DNA from: Oscillospiraceae bacterium
GTDB taxonomy: Bacteria > Bacillota > Clostridia > Oscillospirales > Ruminococcaceae
Direction of reading: 5' to 3'
DNA: 8,219 nt
Assembly (NCBI GenBank): GCA_900757485.1
Contig: CAAEOA010000182.1
Coordinates: 1-8,219, forward strand
Under the pieces are notes generated by a model. The model was given only the letters and a program-made list of their open reading frames with translations. It did no database searches and was not told where the DNA came from. Both the position numbers and the translations under genes were made by a program. Positions 7,259-8,219 of the stretch are shown here, one piece after another. The first letter of the stretch is position 1; each line of letters begins with the position of its first letter.

Positions 7259-7502
7259 ATGGACATTAACTCAATTTTTGGAATGGCAAGTACCAAAAAC
7301 AATATCAACGAAAGGAGGTTAAATTACATAACAGATTTATCGCGCAGGAAATCCAGAATGTTTAACAACGGATCTTTCGGAATCGGCCAAAGACGATGCA
7401 CTAACACCCTACAATGGCAATCCTGATTTCATTGATGGCGTAAATGCTGCATATGCAATAGCTGTCGAGATATTGGGAATCCATTTTCATTTTCATTTCT
7501 AA
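7259..7502 (+). pseudogene. Small plus-strand coding unit, apparently split by one frameshift; function unknown
   Basis: From ATG 7259 the frame reads MDINSIFGMASTKNNINERR and stops at 7424-7426 (55 codons), turning low-complexity and unconvincing after about residue 25. In the next frame, right after a TAA at 7329-7331, an open stretch to the TAA at 7500-7502 reads QIYRAGNPECLTTDLSESAK, continuing to PYNGNPDFIDGVNAAYAIAVEILG and ending HFHFHF. This looks like genuine protein but has no ATG. A change of one base modulo three near 7325-7345 would join the two into about 80 residues. AAAGGAGG at 7311-7318 suggests instead an internal start near 7328, where ATAACAG stands in place of, for example, ATGAAACAG. 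I do not recognise the product. The unit ends 26 bases before the hairpin at 7529. It may be a decayed gene, a sequencing error or, less likely, a recoded gene. Confidence 0.45.
7311..7318 (+). promoter_or_regulatory. Strong Shine-Dalgarno sequence with no ATG after it
   Basis: AAAGGAGG is close to an ideal ribosome binding site, yet 9 bases later (7328-7330) stands ATA, not ATG, GTG or TTG. The following reading frame (7332-7502) looks coding. This supports loss of an original start codon or a small deletion here. It also lies inside the open frame that begins at 7259. Confidence 0.5.
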
Positions 7503-7524
7503 AATTTCTTAATTAATTTCAAAT

Positions 7525-7567
7525 GACCCCTGCGGTTGATTTGTGTTCAAATCAACCGCAGGAGGTC
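7525..7567 (-). terminator. Strong hairpin terminator, probably bidirectional
   Basis: CCTGCGGTTGATTTG (7529-7543) pairs perfectly with CAAATCAACCGCAGG (7548-7562) around a four-base loop; GACC/GGTC extend the stem past a one-base bulge. It starts a few bases beyond the kinase-like gene's stop (7571-7573), as expected for its terminator. The minus-strand tail is T-rich but broken (CATTTGAAATT); the plus-strand tail (CTTCTTACTTTTTGG) could end the small plus-strand unit as well. Confidence 0.75.
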
Positions 7568-7570
7568 TTC

Positions 7571-8107
7571 TTACTTTTTGGCCTCATATTCCAGAAACTC
7601 TTTGGTCTTGGACCAGTATTTAATTCCCCAGTGTTCAAAATCCCATTCCTGCATATAGGCATTACATTCGTAATCGATGTAATATAACTCTCCGTCATAT
7701 GGGACAAAATTTGTCGGGAAATAGTCGATATTAAGGTTCGCAGGATATAATAGTTTACACATGTCCTGCATCTTTTCAATCCACCGGGCCTCCATCCTGT
7801 CAGTTTTGACAAGTTCATATACGGTGTCTCCCTGTATATATTCCTTAAGAAGCCTCTCATTTTCCTCGTCCACTGCCAGAAGCTTCGGCATTGTGATTCC
7901 TGTTTTTCTCAATGTTTCATAATCATTGAGTTCTGACTTGAGTTTATCTCCGAATGTGTAATATTCACATGGTTCATGGTGAATCTGCTTCAAAACATAA
8001 CGGCTGTGTCCGTCGGTCACCAGATACGAATATCCGCCTTTTCCCTTGCCTAACAGGCGCACCACTTCATATTCATCCCCATTAATTGTCATTCTGCTGT
8101 CTTCCAT
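7571..8107 (-). CDS. Short protein-kinase-fold protein
   Basis: A 178-residue protein with the layout of a minimal eukaryotic-like kinase or aminoglycoside-phosphotransferase-like fold. It has a glycine-rich loop LLGKGKGGYSYLV (18-30), a putative ATP-binding Lys40 in YVLKQ, and a helix-C-like Glu near residue 59 (KLKSELNDYETL). A hinge-like stretch is at ERLLKEYIQGDTVYEL. The catalytic-loop equivalent is NIDYFPTNFV (126-135), with D128 and N133 spaced as in HRDxxxxN, and DYE (145-147) takes the place of DFG. It is shorter than full Ser/Thr kinases and lacks most of the C-lobe, resembling small RIO/Bud32-like proteins. Substrate is unknown. TAGGTGA provides the ribosome binding site and overlaps the upstream gene's stop, so the two genes are co-transcribed. 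An alternative start is Met6. Confidence 0.65.
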   Translation of the reverse strand: MEDSRMTINGDEYEVVRLLGKGKGGYSYLVTDGHSRYVLKQIHHEPCEYYTFGDKLKSELNDYETLRKTGITMPKLLAVDEENERLLKEYIQGDTVYELVKTDRMEARWIEKMQDMCKLLYPANLNIDYFPTNFVPYDGELYYIDYECNAYMQEWDFEHWGIKYWSKTKEFLEYEAKK

Positions 8108-8117
8108 ATCATATCAC

Positions 8118-8219
8118 CTACATTCTCACACAATCCCTTGTAATTTCACTGAGTCTGGAGACTCCGCACATCTTCATCGTGTCATTAAGTTCCGCACCAA
8201 TCTTGTCTATGTATGAGTA
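8118..8219 (-). CDS. C-terminal end of a probable FMN-dependent alpha-hydroxy-acid oxidase-like protein, partial
   Basis: The frame enters from the right edge and ends at TAG (8118-8120), giving 33 residues, including YIDKIGAELNDTMKMCGV and then SRLSEITRDCVRM. The pattern EL..TM.M.G...L.EI.R..V is typical of the closing helix of FMN-dependent alpha-hydroxy-acid dehydrogenases and oxidases, where the last barrel helix packs against the flavin site. The flavin-binding and catalytic His/Arg residues lie outside the window, so the assignment rests on the tail only. The next gene starts 10 bases downstream. Confidence 0.5.
   Translation of the reverse strand, partial: YSYIDKIGAELNDTMKMCGVSRLSEITRDCVRM

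Noticed and set aside
7311..7345. Programmed +1 frameshift of the prfB type in the small plus-strand unit
   Set aside because: An internal Shine-Dalgarno-like sequence is present, but it lies at least 14 bases before the earliest possible shift point and there is no slippery codon next to a zero-frame stop; mutation or sequencing error is simpler.
7525..7567. Hairpin considered as an attachment site or riboswitch
   Set aside because: Position directly after a stop codon, simple stem with four-base loop and T-rich tails fit a terminator; no conserved aptamer or att core seen.
7552..7860. Alternative minus-strand frame overlapping the kinase-like gene
   Set aside because: Out of frame with the kinase motifs, Cys/Arg-rich composition, runs into the terminator hairpin.
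1..8219. CRISPR arrays, tRNA or rRNA genes, replication origins
   Set aside because: No regularly spaced direct repeats, cloverleaf-like sequences, rRNA-like stretches or iterons were seen on either strand.

Overview
The window looks like an accessory defence island in a low-GC Firmicute, most likely a gut clostridial or Lachnospiraceae-type genome. The grounds are the AT-rich composition, strong AGGAGG-type ribosome binding sites, closely packed operons, an IS3-family end, and proteins of clostridial flavour. No species call is possible from the sequence alone.

From left to right: positions 1-94 are the right end of an IS3-family insertion sequence (last 19 codons of its transposase plus the terminal repeat). 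It is inserted into a long minus-strand gene, 95-2222, that I read as drmA, the DISARM helicase. The remaining minus-strand genes form one operon, transcribed right to left: a small XRE regulator (6659-7015), a vsr mismatch endonuclease gene broken by frameshifts (6295-6707), a DNA cytosine-5 methyltransferase with an extra C-terminal winged-helix-like tail (4883-6298), a large DrmE-like protein (2236-4866) and drmA. A good sigma-A-like promoter lies at 7066-7094. The gene set regulator, methyltransferase, drmE, drmA fits a class 2 DISARM anti-phage system; drmB and drmC would be expected beyond the left edge, on the far side of the insertion.

Upstream of the operon (7100-7560) is a regulatory or remnant region. 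It holds a perfect 23-bp inverted repeat with a T-run, a second 10-bp inverted repeat, and a small plus-strand coding unit that appears split by one frameshift. It ends in a strong hairpin shared with the next unit. From 7571 to the right edge is an ordinary two-gene minus-strand operon: the end of a probable FMN-dependent alpha-hydroxy-acid oxidase-like protein and a short protein-kinase-fold protein.

Functionally, the methyltransferase should mark host DNA and DrmA/DrmE should act on unmarked phage DNA. Vsr would repair the T:G mismatches left by deamination of the methylated cytosine. The sequence suggests a decaying system: drmA is interrupted in its zinc-ribbon region and vsr carries two lesions, while the methyltransferase and drmE remain open. 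CCWGG, the site known for a DISARM methyltransferase and repaired by Vsr, occurs only three times in the window. It is absent from every operon gene, and two of the three copies sit in the perfect hairpin just upstream of the operon promoter.
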